From Heterocephalus glaber (taxonomy: Eukaryota > Chordata > Mammalia > Rodentia > Bathyergidae): DNA of 64,000 nt. How positions within the stretch are numbered: position 1 is the stretch's first letter; each line of letters begins with the position of its first letter. The stretch lies in NCBI RefSeq assembly GCF_000247695.1, contig NW_004624784.1, positions 12,535,988-12,599,987 of the forward strand. The letters run 5' to 3'. Both the position numbers and the translations under genes were made by a program. This document shows positions 36,726 to 47,769 of this stretch, in pieces. Below the pieces are notes generated by a model. It saw nothing but the letters and a program-made list of their open reading frames with translations, had not been told where the DNA came from and searched no databases.

Positions 36726-37202
36726 ACTTTGTAAATCACACATAGTTATATAGGTTTATTTTGATTAATGGTAGGATAATTCTAGGGTACAGCAGCATTA
36801 CAGATACAAAAGAAATAGGAAATACAGTCTCTGATCTTAAGTATCTTATGATCCTATAGAATAAATAAGTCTAAAAACATAAAAAATCCAGGGTGGGATC
36901 TGAGTTCTCATCTTGTCCATTGCAGTGACTCAGGAATGGCTGTGGGTGTCTGGTTATTTCACGGGGTGGTCATAAGGAAGCCAATGGCAGGAAGGCAGGG
37001 TGTCTCACTTGAGAGACCTTCTTCTAGAGAAATAAAAAGCCAGGCATAATAGGAATCACCAGGAGTCACAGCCTTGGCCCTCAGAATGGAGTGTGGCCAT
37101 TGTTACTCAAATGAACACTGTCTGTAACTCTTAGCTGAAGATTCGGTCCCCATCAAAAGACAAGTCTTATGAAGATATTAAGAAAACTATTTTCCTATCT
37201 CT

Positions 37203-37351
37203 TTTTTTTAGTATATGTGCTGCCAAAGCAAGCACAAAAGTTCTTTGGGATCCTCAATACTTTTTTTTTCTTTTTTTTGGTACCAGGGATCCAACTCAGG
37301 ATCTTGTGCTTGCAAGGCAGGGGCAGTGCCACTGAGCTAAATCCCCGGCCT
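37203..37351 (-). mobile_element. Chimeric retro-insertion: ID SINE joined to U6 snRNA 5' fragment
   Basis: Minus-strand order: a full ID SINE (from 37351), its A-rich tail, 25 bp of unique sequence ending in TTTT (37236-37260), the first 30 nt of U6 snRNA (37235-37206), then three more A (37205-37203). Identical 17-bp host sequence 'actattttcctatctct' lies on both sides (37186-37202 and 37352-37368), so the whole unit entered in one event. The U6 part differs from U6 at two positions, both CpG transitions. Confidence 0.85.
37206..37235 (-). pseudogene. U6 snRNA 5' fragment (nt 1-30)
   Basis: Reverse complement carries U6's 5' hairpin sequence and stops in the AAAA of 'atactaaaa'. Too short to be functional and lacking a U6 promoter. 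Confidence 0.85.
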
Positions 37352-37368
37352 ACTATTTTCCTATCTCT

Positions 37369-37940
37369 GTAACACATTAGGGCTCAAACACCATGTTTTG
37401 GGACCCCTCTGTAAGTGTGAAAATGCAAGGAAAATGATTCTCTCTACTACTATGACCATATACTCCTTTGATACCTAGAAGACTCCAAATGGAGCAATGG
37501 GAGAGACACAGCATGTCCAAGAAAAGAAGCAGAGTTATTTCCATGCCAGCTTGCAGAGGTGTCAGTGTCCAGGAAGGACAACAGCACAATAATTGAGTGC
37601 AGCAATGTGCATTGCTCCCATCAAAGCAGTGACAGTCCCTAGCAGAAACTATGACTGGTAGCATGGTGGGAGGCAGTGTTAACAGAACATCTTGGAACAA
37701 CAGCAACTCTTGATAGATCACTATGGATATTTGGGGAAAGAATGACGTTAGCTTATGGAGCTGCTAGGATTATTGAGGGAGGAGGCTCCTATATTACCAG
37801 ATGGGCTCTAAAGAGCCAACAGAAGTACATGTGATTGAGTCATTTCAGAAAACAGAAAGGTCTACTGTAGAATGGAATCACCAGTGTCACAAAAGAGGTG
37901 ATAGCTGCCCTCCAAGTAGATCTCTTGTTGCTCTCTGTGA
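37369..37940. other. Intergenic stretch, nothing recognised
   Basis: The 114-codon antisense frame at 37377-37721 has no recognisable domain or conserved feature. No exon supported. Confidence 0.35.
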
Positions 37941-37951
37941 TGGTAATTTGG

Positions 37952-38177
37952 CTTTTTTTTTGTTTTTTTGTTTTTGGTACCAGAGATCGAATTTGGGACC
38001 TTGCGCTTGCGAGGGGTAATTTGTTTTTGTTTTTTTTTTTTGAGAGGGTCTTGCCATGTAGTTCCCGCCAGCCTTGAACTCACTATGTATCCCAGGCTGG
38101 CCTCGAATTCACAGCAATCCTCCTGCCTCAGCTTCCCAAGGGCTGGGATTATAGGCATGCACCACCACTCCTGGTTG
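37952..38177 (-). repeat. ID SINE with nested B1
   Basis: 37952-38013 is a truncated reverse ID. A reverse B1 occupies about 38025-38176. 'gtgatggtaattt' (about 37938) and 'gtgatggtaaatt' (38177) flank the pair. Confidence 0.8.
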
Positions 38178-38635
38178 TGATGGTAAATTTTATGGATCAA
38201 TTTGTGGGCACTAAGGGATGCCCAGATAGCTTGTAAAATATCATTTCTCTAAGTGTGACTATGAGGGTATTTCTAGGTGAGATTAGCATTTGAATCAGTA
38301 GACTGAAAAAAGAAGATCTGCTCTTGCCAGTGTGGGCAGGCATTGTACAGTTGAGAATACAAATAGCAAAAAGGCAGAGAAAGAGCTGACTTTTTTAGCT
38401 GGGATATCCTTCTTATCCTGCCCTCAATCATTGGCACACTTGGATCTTAGGCCTGTCTTCACAGATTGCAATTTACACCTACAGCTTTCCTAGGCCTCCA
38501 CCTTGCAGATAGCAGATGGTGCTCAATCTCTACAATCACAATAAATCTGTGTGTGTGTGTGTGTGTGTGCGCGCGTACGTGTGTGTGTGTCCTGTGTGCT
38601 CTTGGTTCTTGCTCTCTGGAAAACCCTAACACATT
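38178..38635 (+). mobile_element. ERVL/MLT2-like solo LTR
   Basis: Landmarks in order: 'gggatgcccagatagc', 'gagattagcatttgaatcag' then 'tagactga', 'gtgggcaggcattgtac', 'ccttgcagata', 'cacaataaatctgtgtg', 'ctggaaaaccctaacaca'. A (TG)n with CG steps (38546-38592) follows the AATAAA signal. Confidence 0.65.
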
Positions 38636-38639
38636 CACA

Positions 38640-39540
38640 TGTATGCCTAAACTTAAAAGATCGCTTACACCATAAGGTCTTAAAGTAAATGTTCAACTAT
38701 TAATTCGTCAACATCCAGAGGCACAAAGAGAGCTTGACTAGAGGCTCTTTAACAGACTATGAGCTAAGCAGCTAGTCTTCCTGGCAGGTAGTTCTTGCAA
38801 TTTGCCTATGCCCAGAAAAACTGCTGTTTCTGTGTTTTTCAAAGAAAGCTTTCTTTTGCCTTGCCCCAGGGACCCAACGGAGACACAGAATCCTTAAGTT
38901 GTTCCCTAATGAATAATGAGTCCCTTATGCAACCCAAGAAAAGTCAGGAATAGATGGTAGCTGGGGATGCAAAAGAACTAGCTTGTCCATAGCCTTTTCC
39001 CACTGAAGATTCCCTGCAAGACAGTTGCTCAGGGAACCTGCAGCAGTAAATCTCAAGTGGTCTTGTGGTTTCCGTAGGCAACACTCTATCTATCCTGAAA
39101 ACAAAGGACAGATGCTCTCCTTGCATCTTTGATACATTAGCAATGAATGTACATATGGGATAGGGAGAAAAAGTGATTGTTCCTAATTTTGAATTCATTT
39201 TTAAAATCACTACTCAAAGAACTAGAAGCAGAGTCTCTTTTTGGTTTTCCTAAGGTGAAAAGGATTTTACTCTCCTCTTACTGGAAAGAGATATCACTAG
39301 CAACCTAGCTACTTACATGTCAAATAAAACAAATGAAAATTTCCAGGTCTGTAAGCTTGCTATTTAAATGTCATCAAAGAGAAGAGGTATAAACAATGGC
39401 TCTTGATTGTTAGTGTCCATAATAATCACCTAGAGATAAACAGACAAAAACCTTAAAAAAATTATGATAATCACCTAAGGATTTTGCCCTAGCAATTCTA
39501 ATTCAATAAATCTGAGTTGAGGCATAGTTTTAAAAGAAAA
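38640..39540. other. Intergenic stretch, nothing recognised
   Basis: No exon or clear repeat. Confidence 0.4.
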
Positions 39541-39544
39541 AAGG

Positions 39545-39775
39545 AAAAGCAGTCATAGCTGGATGTAGTGGCACACACTGATAATTCCAGGACTCTAGAA
39601 GGCAGGAGGATCAAAAGTTTGAGCCCTGCCTAGGCAATTTAATGAGATCCTGTTTCAAAATAAAACATAAAGAAGTGATGGGGATGTACCCCAGTGTGAG
39701 GACCCTGGGTTCAATATACATACACATGAGCATGTGCACACACACACACACACACACACATGTGCACATGCACAA
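39545..39775 (+). repeat. B4-type SINE dimer with (CA)n tail
   Basis: B1-like and ID-like units ending 'gaccctgggttcaatatac', then (CA)n at 39737-39763. Confidence 0.8.
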
Positions 39776-39831
39776 TTAAAAAGCAGCCTTATTTATTCTT
39801 CTTTCCACTACTGTGAAGAATCTGCAACAGG

Positions 39832-40098
39832 GCTGTGGATTTAGCTCAGTGGTTTCGCCGCTTGCTGCACAAGGGCAAGGACCCAAGTTTGATCCCTAGT
39901 ACAAAAAAAAAAAAAAAATCTGCAACAAAGCTAGGTATGGTGGTATACACCTATAATCCCAGCACTGGGGAAGCCGAGCCAGGAGGATTGCCATGAGTTC
40001 AAGGCCAGCTTGGGTTACATCGTGAGTTCAAGCCTGGCCTGAACTGCATAGTGAGACCCTATCTCCAAAAACAAAAAAAACAAAAACAAAAAAAATTC
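39832..40098 (+). repeat. ID SINE followed by B1 SINE
   Basis: 39832-39918 is a young ID of the 'ggtttcgccgc' subtype; 39925-40098 is B1 with both duplicated units. 'aatctgcaaca' occurs at 39821-39831 and 39917-39927. Confidence 0.9.
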
Positions 40099-40099
40099 T

Positions 40100-40815
40100 G
40101 CAAACAATTCATTCAATCTAAGCTTAGGAGCCTACATCAGACCTGCTGAAATGACTGGGAGAAGGTTAGGAAATTCATAAAAAGAGACTAAAGCCTTGAC
40201 TCTCTTTGGATGCTGGTCCTTTCACTGATAAACTCCTTTTCTATTCTCAAGATACCATCCACATCCACCACTTCCAAGACTTGGGGGAAGTTTGGGGCAT
40301 AGCTAGAGCAAGAGTGATGATGCAGCCATTGGCAGGATTTTACCAACATGTTCTTCCTATGGCTGCGGTATTGTTACACTCTGGACTGAAGACCATGGAA
40401 ACGGTGAAAGGGAGAAAGTCAGAGGTACTGATCTTCCTCTAAGCCTATGGAGGTGAAGATCAGGCTTCTGGTAGTATAAATCTGCCTTGATGGCCTTCAA
40501 ATCACAAACTCTTTGATCTAATGGCTCTGGTTACTAGTTGATTGCTTTATCTTATTTATTTAAAAATAATCTCAGAGCCCCATTCTTCCCAGGATACTCT
40601 TTACTCATTATCTACCTTTACAAACTTTTTTTTTGCTGAATTTCAAACACAAAAATGGAAAGAGAATAGATAAATAGGAATAGATAAATATTTTCCTATT
40701 ACTCAGCTCAATTGACAAACTTTTTGCTACTCCACAAGACAAGTAGTTTCCATGAAAACAGAAACTGTGTTTGACCCAGAACCAAGAAAAATGCCCAGTT
40801 CAAGTGCACTTAATG
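40100..40815. other. Intergenic stretch, nothing recognised
   Basis: No exon or clear repeat; the 78-codon frame at 40206 is not recognised. Confidence 0.4.
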
Positions 40816-40819
40816 CATT

Positions 40820-41116
40820 GTTGCTGAGAGCAAATGTGGTGGCGCACACCTGTTATCCCAGCACTTGGGAGCCTGAGGTAGGAGGATCACTGCAAATTCA
40901 AGGCCAGTAGTGAATTCAAGGCTGGTCTGAATTACATGGCAAGACCCTGTCTCCAAAAAGAAAAATTGTTGCTGAATTAATCCATAATGAGTGGAACACT
41001 GGGCTCCTGTGCTATTGTTACTTTTTTTTTTTTTCCCCCGGTACTGGGGATCAAACTCGGGACCTTGCGCTTGTGGGGCAGGTGGTGGCACTACTGAACT
41101 AAATCCCCAGCCCCAC
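40820..41116. repeat. B1 (plus) and ID (minus) SINEs
   Basis: 40825-40968 is a B1. 41021-41116 is a reverse ID starting from a T tract. Confidence 0.9.
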
Positions 41117-41429
41117 TGTGCTAGATGTTGTAGAAGATAAGACGATAACTAGGAACCAGCTCCTGCCCCCAGGAAGCTTATAATCTAGAGGGAAGCTAAT
41201 GTACCCACCTCATAGTAGGCAAGAAACACCTCCACAGTGCAGGAAGAACCTAGATGTTCATTTACTGGAGGTACAATCAGAACTCTATCTTGGTAGGTAG
41301 GTAACTTTTACCACTAGAAGAGAAACATTTTTATTCTCCTCATCTCTTCAAGATGATTTTTTAGAACACAAAGGGTTCAGATAAGAGATTAGAACAGAAA
41401 GCTGCAGAATAAGACAAATGCAAAGAGAA

Positions 41430-41706
41430 CACACTGCAGAGGAAATAGGCATCCCTGCACTCTGGAGGCTGAGGCAGGAGGATTTCTGTGAGTTCAAGGC
41501 CAACCTGGGCTACATAATGAGTCCAAGGCCATCCTGGGCTACATAGCAAGACCCTATCTCAAAAATAAATAAACACTGCTGCACAAGCCCAAGGACCAGG
41601 GTTCGATCCCTGGTACAAAAAAATAAATAAACAGGACCGGGGATTTAGCTCAGTGGTTCTGCCACCTGCCTGGCAAGTGCAAGGTCCTGAGTTCAATCTC
41701 TGGTAC
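41430..41706 (+). repeat. B1, truncated ID and full ID in tandem
   Basis: 41440-41573 is B1. 41574-41633 is a 5'-truncated ID. 41634-41706 is a full ID; the tail leads into (GAAA)n. Confidence 0.9.
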
Positions 41707-41737
41707 AGAAGGAAAGAAAGAAAGAAAAAGAAAGGAA

Positions 41738-41790
<53 letters not shown>

Positions 41791-41802
41791 GAAGGAAGGA
41801 AG
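41707..41802 (+). repeat. (GAAA)n/(GGAA)n microsatellite
   Basis: About 95 bp of purine-only tetranucleotide repeat growing from the ID tail. Frames on either strand are artefacts. Confidence 0.95.
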
Positions 41803-41804
41803 AG

Positions 41805-42420
41805 CCAAAGAAGTAGCCATATGAGCAAACCTCTTCTGAAAGAAAGAAAGTAGCAGTTGAGCGCTTAGAGGGAATATTGAGCAATTGCAGATGAAGAGAT
41901 GGAGCTGATTCCACAAATAATAACATAGGCATTGATTTCAGAAGTCACTTCCTAGCACACATTGGATGGGGCAGGAAGGGTAAAGTCACAGCAGGAATGA
42001 AACAGTAGAACCTGGAAGAAGAGTCAGATGTGAGTGGCCAAAGGTCTTTAAGTCATCCCCGGCTAAGAATTTCCACAAACCCCAGTAAGCGAAGAATTAT
42101 TATAAGAACTCCATTCTAAACCAGTATTGGGTTTGTTGAAAATAATTTTGCTCAAGTTAACTTAGTGGTAAGTTGTACATCTCTCATTCCAGGTTCATTC
42201 TCAATAAATCCTAATCAAATATGCCTCTAACAAGGTTTATTTGTGTCACAGTTTGTTCCACATTGTACTAAGACATGTATACATACAGATAAAGGATATG
42301 GGGAGAGTATGTATCATCTCAGAGGAAAGACAAAGTTTTCTTTCAGCTGGTAGAACCAGGAAAGCTTTGTGGAGATGTCCACTGGAACCTGATGGGCAAG
42401 AGCTGGATGTGTATAGGAGA
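41805..42420. other. Intergenic stretch, nothing recognised
   Basis: No exon or clear repeat. Confidence 0.4.
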
Positions 42421-42435
42421 CCAGGACAGCATCCC

Positions 42436-42571
42436 TCTTCTTCTTCTCTTTGCTCATCTCTCCTCCTCTTCCTCCTCCTCCTCAGTCACCTCTTCCTCCT
42501 CCTCCTCAATCACTTCTTCCTCCTCTTCCTTCTCCTCCTCCTCCTTCCTCTCTCTCTCTGTCTCTCTCTCT
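42436..42571 (+). repeat. (TCC/TTCC)n pyrimidine tract
   Basis: About 135 bp almost purely pyrimidine, ending in (TC)n. It precedes an older reverse ID. Confidence 0.9.
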
Positions 42572-42907
42572 GTTTGCGATGCTGGAGATGGAACTCAGGG
42601 CCTTGAGCACGACAGGCCAGTGCTTTACCACAGAGCTACATCCCCAGATTTCTCAATTACATCTATCTTTTGATTTGTTTGTTTAGGTTGGCTGTTTGCT
42701 TTGTTTTGTTTTTTACTATTTATTTATTTATTTATTTGGTACTGGGGATCAAATTCAAGACCTTTTGCTTGCCCGCCAGGTGCTGTGCCACTGAGCTAAA
42801 TTCCCAGCCCTGCTTTTTTTTTTTTTTTTTTGGTACTGGGGATCGAATTTGGATCCTTGCTCTTGCAAGGCAGGTGGCGGAACCACTGAGCTAAATCCCC
42901 GGCCCTC
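42572..42907 (-). repeat. Three reverse ID SINEs
   Basis: 42572-42650 is an older copy; about 42720-42811 and 42812-42907 are younger copies in tandem. Confidence 0.9.
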
Positions 42908-43094
42908 TGCTTTGTTTTTAATACAAACTTTATACCACTTATAAATTTATAAATTGTGCAAGGTGAAGTATATACAGTGGCTTTGATATCAGTCTCCACT
43001 CCTGTTCTCTTAGAAACTCATAACCGATATGTCTAAGGGATCAGTTTGGCTAGAGTTCCAGATCATCTGTATGCCTATTTTGGCTTGTTTCCAG

Positions 43095-43350
43095 TGGTAT
43101 TTTGTTTTGCAGTACTGGGATTCAACCCAAGGCCCTTGTGCTGAGCTATATCCCCAACGGTTTTTCTTTTTGTTTTTTGGGTTTTTTTGGTAACAGGGAT
43201 TGAACTCAGGTCTTGTCCCCAACTTTTTTTATTTTTGTTTTGAGACAGAGTCTTGCTAAGTTACCTAGATGGGACTTGATCTTGTGATCCTCCTGCCTCA
43301 GCCTCCCTCAATGCTGGGATTATAGGCATGTGCCACTGTGTCTGGCTACC
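43095..43350 (-). repeat. B4-type dimer with ID fragment inserted
   Basis: An ID-like unit (43107-43160), a further ID fragment (43175-43215) and a B1-like unit (43235-43347). Confidence 0.75.
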
Positions 43351-43621
43351 TCCTCATTTGACTGGGATATTTTCTTGGCTCAGGACTGTGTGTTAAAAAA
43401 AAAGGATAAAAAGGGCTGGGGTATAACTCGGTATAGAAGTAAAGTGCATACCTTACTTTAGGGTTTACTTACTGTTTACATTCTATAGGCTTTGAAAATG
43501 CAAAATGTCATGTATCCACTGTTACAGTATCATACAGAATAATTTCACTGCCCCCAAAATTATGTTTCACCTATCCACCCCTCTATTCCTCCCCAGCCCC
43601 AACAGTGATCTTTTTACTGTA

Positions 43622-44024
43622 TGTTATGATGGTTTATATCTAGATGTCCCCTCAAAACCTCATGTGTGCAGACGTGGGGTGTTGGGGAAGTGATTGGATC
43701 ATAGGGGCACTATACTCCTGTGGATTAGTCCCCTGATGAATTTATAGTAAATTTGATATTAGGAAGTCGGGTCTGGGTAATGGAGTTGGATAACTTGGGG
43801 CATGACCTGGAAGGGTCTGCCTCCCTTCATGGCTTCTCCCTGGCCCTCTGCTTCCCCGATGCCATGAGGCAGGCAGCTGTTCCTTCACCATGCCCCTCTG
43901 CCAGACCTCCCTGCACTGGAGCCAGCAGACTATGGACTGAAAAATGAGCCAAAATAATCCTCTTCTTTTTCTATTTGTAGGGGTTGAGTATTTTATCCCC
44001 AAAATGAGAAAAGTAACTAAGACA
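43622..44024 (+). mobile_element. MaLR-like solo LTR inside the L1
   Basis: Starts 'tgttatgatggtttatatc' and ends 'aaaagtaactaagaca', like the LTRs of the provirus at 26-28.7 kb. L1 sequence continues on either side, with 'actgt' before and 'acagt' after, a near-match duplication. Confidence 0.8.
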
Positions 44025-44169
44025 CAGTCTCAGTAGTTTTGAGTTTTCCAGAATGTCTTACAATTGGGATCATATAGTTTGTAACTTTTTCACAATCTTT
44101 TTTTTCCACTTAATAATGTACATTTAAGTTTCCACCATGTCCTTTCATGATTCATAGCACATTTCTTTT

Positions 44170-44270
44170 ACTGTTTTTTGGGGGGTTTTTTGGGGTACCA
44201 GGGATCAAACTCAGGACCTTGTGCTTGTAAGGCGGGGAGCAGAACCACTGAGCTAAATCCCCAGCCCGGC
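44170..44270 (-). repeat. ID-type SINE
   Basis: Reverse ID in the L1M 3' UTR; 'agcacatttcttttactg' and 'ggcacatttctttttagt' flank it. Confidence 0.95.
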
Positions 44271-44744
44271 ACATTTCTTTTTAGTATTAAATAATAATCC
44301 ATTGTATGGGTGTACCACAGTATACTTATCCATTCACCTATTAAAGAACATTTTGGTTGCTCCCACATTTTGGAAGTTATAAAGCTACTAAAAACATTGA
44401 CGTGCAAGTTTTTATGTGGACATAAGTTTTAAATTCATTCAAGTAAATACAAAAGAATAATGCCACTGAATCATATGGTAAGAGTATGTTTTGTTCCTTC
44501 CAAAGCAGCTGACCATTTTACATTCCTACAAGCAATGAATGAGAGTTTCTGTGGATCCACATCCCTACCAGCATTTTTTCTTATCAGAGTTTTGGATTTT
44601 GACTAAATAAGTTGTGCTGTCACTGTTGTTTGAATTTGCAATTTCCTAGTGACACATGCAGTTGAGCATCTTTTCATATACTTATTTGCCATATGTGTAG
44701 TTTATCTTCTTTACCTAGGTATCTGTCTAGGTCTTCTGTCTTTT

Positions 44745-45230
44745 TTTCTTTTTTTTTGAGACAGGGTCTTGCTATATACTCTACGCTGGCCTTGAACTTG
44801 CAATCCTCCTGCTTAGCCTCCTAAGTGCTATGTCACCATGTCCAGTGTTTTTTACATTCTGGCAGTTAATCTAACTTGTTCATAATCCATTAATTTATTT
44901 TGTTGTGAAATGATGTATCATTTAAATATATATGACTGATCTTTAATGTTCCTTGTACTGCACTTTTCTGTTTTTTTCTTTTGTGGTACGGGGGATTGAA
45001 TTCAGGACCTTGTGCTTGTAAGGCAGGCATGGTTCCACTGAGCTAAATTCCCAGCCACGCAGTGTTTTTCCTTTTTTTTTTTTTGAGACAGGGTCTCGCT
45101 ATGTAGTTCAGACTGGCCTTGAATTCACTATGTAGCCTAGGCTGACCTTGAACTTGCAGCAATCCTCCTGCCTCAGCCTCCTGAGTGCTGAGATTACAGG
45201 CATGGACCACCATAGCTGGTTGCTTTATAT
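44745..45230 (-). repeat. B1, ID and B1 SINEs
   Basis: 44745-44850 is a reverse B1. 44972-45058 is a reverse ID. 45066-45225 is a reverse B1 with duplication. Confidence 0.85.
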
Positions 45231-45239
45231 TTTAAAAAT

Positions 45240-45480
45240 TAGATTATATGTATTTATCTCTATCTTGCTTTACAGTGTGGAAATCCTTCCAAATCAACTT
45301 GGATAGGTCTAACAGTCTTTGTTATAGTTGCATAATATTTCATGGTATGAATGGTTCACAGTTTATGAAACATTTTCTATGAATGGTTATTCTTGAATCT
45401 AGCTTTTACCATCACAAACAATGCTGCAGTGTGCACCCTTGTGCTTATATCCTCGCACACTGGCACTTTTATTTCTATAT
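45240..45480 (-). repeat. Probable old L1 fragment
   Basis: 'cataatatttcatggtatg' and 'aacaatgctgcagtgtgca' resemble reverse L1 3' UTR; weakly supported. Confidence 0.4.
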
Positions 45481-45487
45481 GAAAGGA

Positions 45488-45740
45488 GGATTCAGTTGGT
45501 GGTTAGGAATACAAGCCCTAGATTCAGACTAAATGTGAAAGCCAGTCCTTTACTTATTATCTTGTCACCTTGGGCAAGTCACCTGATCCCTCTGTACCAC
45601 AGGTTCTTCGTTGCTTCCTATAAAAACAGAATAATACTAACTCACAGTGTTGTTGCAAGAACTAAATGATAACATTTTATTGTGCATGGAGCAGAATCTG
45701 GCATAAAGTAAGTACTCAATAATGTTATTGTTATGAGATA
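45488..45740 (+). repeat. MIR SINE, nearly full length
   Basis: 'caagccctagattcagac', 'caccttgggcaagtcacctg', 'ggcataaagtaagtactcaa' and 'taatgttattgttatg' follow MIR order. Confidence 0.85.
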
Positions 45741-45789
45741 AATTCCTAGCAGTGGGCTTGCTTGATTGAAGGGCATGTGTTTTAAAATC

Positions 45790-45916
45790 TTTTTTTTTTT
45801 TGAGGTAGGGTGTCACTATTTTGCCCAGCTGGCCTCAGACTCCTGGGCTTACACTGTTCTCCCATTCCAGCCTTGTGAGTAGCTGGAACTACAGGCCTGC
45901 ACCACCAAAGCTGGCC
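45790..45916 (-). repeat. B1-like 7SL SINE
   Basis: Reverse 7SL-type monomer ('gaggtagggtgtcactat', 'gtagctggaactacaggcc'). Confidence 0.75.
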
Positions 45917-46560
45917 TTGAATGAGACTATCTTCGAGGTTGCTGGCCAATGGAAGCAAAGCACTTACCAGTAAGCGAGGCCCAGATGCATGTGTCCTTTG
46001 TCTTGGCTTTGGATTCTTCACTCTTCCTTAAGCATATTGTTAACACTCATTACAGATCTGAGTGGTTACCTAGCATTTTGAGGGTTTTTTAATTGGAAAG
46101 TTATGTAGTATAGTGGGGTTCTAAAAAATAGCAAATCTCCCTGGATTTGATCCCTACCAAAGAGGAGAGTGTGGATTTCAAAGACCTTAAGAACATTACC
46201 TCATAAATGAGATATTGAGCATTAAAGTCCAGGAAATGCAGGATTCTATGGGTTTGTCCCAGGAGAATAATTCAGGTGGTTTCTTTTATCAATATATTTC
46301 TGGGCTATCTTTTTATATCATCATTTGAGTCCCCAGATATAAGTTCTTTTTAGTAAAACACTTACTGAGCACTTACTAGTGTGCCATATACTGAATGAAC
46401 ATCTGCAACAGTTCCAAGATAAATCAACAATGTGAAATCATTTTTATCAGTACAAAATTACACCTGAGCTAATACAAACAGTATCAATTGACAACACAGG
46501 TTATGTGAAAAATAATTTAATATGTCTTGACACTTTAGCCTCCCGAGGTCTTACAGTATT

Positions 46561-46654
46561 CTTTTTTTTTTTTTTTTGGTACCGGGCATCAAACTCGGAA
46601 CGTTGCACTTCCAAGGCAGGCGCTGGAACCACTGATCTAAATCCCTGGCCCTTA
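46561..46654 (-). repeat. ID-type SINE
   Basis: Reverse ID; 'cttacagtattctt' on the left and 'cttacagtattctta' on the right. Confidence 0.95.
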
Positions 46655-47300
46655 CAGTATTCTTAATAGGGTTTGTCAGCAAAGTCGGAATCTCTTGTTC
46701 AGTTTTAGAGTCCTGGAAGGCTCTGGATGTTCATCAGCATGGGTCTGGACGAATTCTATCCCTCCTTCAAGGGCCAGCTCTGGAGCTGCTCCATCCAACG
46801 TTTCCTTATAAAGCCCAAGCACGTCTTTTGCTCCTCCTCGCTGCTCTCACAGATCCCGCATTAATCTAGCAGTTAGCACATATTCTTGTCAATATTGCCT
46901 TTGTATGTCAAACTGGATGGATCTTTAGGGAAGATTGGGGCGCGCCATCCCTCTGTTGTATCACATTAAGAGGCGGCCGCCCACAATATGCCACCCATCA
47001 TAGAAACATACTCCACTCAAATCTAAGGGACTGCCTCATTAACCTTGGGTTCCTATTTCCCTCCCACTTTCAGCAATCTGGTTTATTCCATGGGTGGAGA
47101 AGGAAGCCAGATCGGCTGGGTGAGAAGGAATGGCGTAATTGTGAGGTCACGGTACATTGTCCCGAATGCCATCTGCTGGGGAGGGAGGGTGAGGTCCCCA
47201 TCACGCCGAGATGACGGGAACGCAAGATTCAGGCATGCAGCTGTAAGAAAGATAGAGACCCAAGTAGCATAGACTATGGGCAAAAGTGGGGACAGGGAGT
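46655..47300. other. Upstream flank of PAFAH1B2, SINE-free
   Basis: No repeat or exon recognised. A small GC-rich patch near 46938-46982 contains AscI-type GGCGCGCC and NotI-type GCGGCCGC sequences. Confidence 0.4.
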
Positions 47301-47364
47301 GAACAATGCAGGGAGCCTGGCGAGCAGAAGCAGGACACCTGAGGGACAGCGGAGAGCGCCGGCC

Positions 47365-47456
47365 GAAAGCGAAAGTGAAGAGCTAGACGCCTGGCAGAGG
47401 GATGGGGGCGGGACTTCCGGAAGCCATTTGCCTGAGTGGCAGGGGAACCGGAAGTG
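47365..47456 (+). promoter_or_regulatory. PAFAH1B2: PAFAH1B2 proximal promoter motifs
   Basis: An IRF/ISRE-like GAAAGCGAAAGTGAA at 47365-47379, a palindromic ETS site CTTCCGGAAG at 47414-47423, and a consensus ETS/GABP site ACCGGAAGTG at 47447-47456. No TATA box, typical of a housekeeping promoter. Confidence 0.6.
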
Positions 47457-47587
47457 GAGGAGCTGCTGCTGTTGCTGGGGCCCGAGGTGGGACGCGCCAG
47501 AGCGGGGCCGCCGGGACTGAGCGAGCGTCAGACGCGCCACCCGCCGACTCCGCAGCCATTTGGGGCCCGCACGGACCCTCTACCTGA
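47440..47587 (+). other. PAFAH1B2: PAFAH1B2 exon 1 (noncoding)
   Basis: 5'-UTR exon inferred from position in the island and from the strong donor CTGA|GTGAGT, with the exon ending at 47587. The 5' boundary is not visible and is placed near the ETS sites as an estimate. It splices to the coding exon at 56978. Confidence 0.6.
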
Positions 47588-47742
47588 GTGAGTGCATCCA
47601 GGGTTCCAGGAACCCATGGCTTAAAGGTGGGGGTGGGAACGGGCGGGCGGCGAGGTGTTATTGTGAGAGGCCCGCGAACTCCCCTCCCCCACCTAAGCCG
47701 GCCCCTCCCTCGCGCCATCACCCCCACCGGCCTTTGGGGGGC

Positions 47743-47769
47743 CGCGCGCGCGCGCGCGCGCGCGCGCGC
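47743..47769 (+). repeat. (CG)n tract 1
   Basis: 27 bp of uninterrupted alternating C and G. Confidence 0.95.

Larger units (their letters stand above)
43455..44740 (-). repeat. Old L1 3' UTR (L1M type), minus strand
   Basis: Plus strand follows reverse L1M in order: 'aataatttcactgccccc', 'aacagtgatctttttactg', 'ttccagaatgtcttacaatt', 'tccattgtatgggtgtacc', 'tatggtaagagtatgttttg', 'gttgagcatcttttcata'. A solo LTR and an ID SINE (44170-44270) interrupt it. Confidence 0.85.

Noticed and set aside
46938..46982. AscI and NotI sites 35 bp apart as a sign of cloning vector
   Set aside because: Flanking sequence is ordinary genomic DNA and no other vector sequence is present; more likely a small GC-rich patch.
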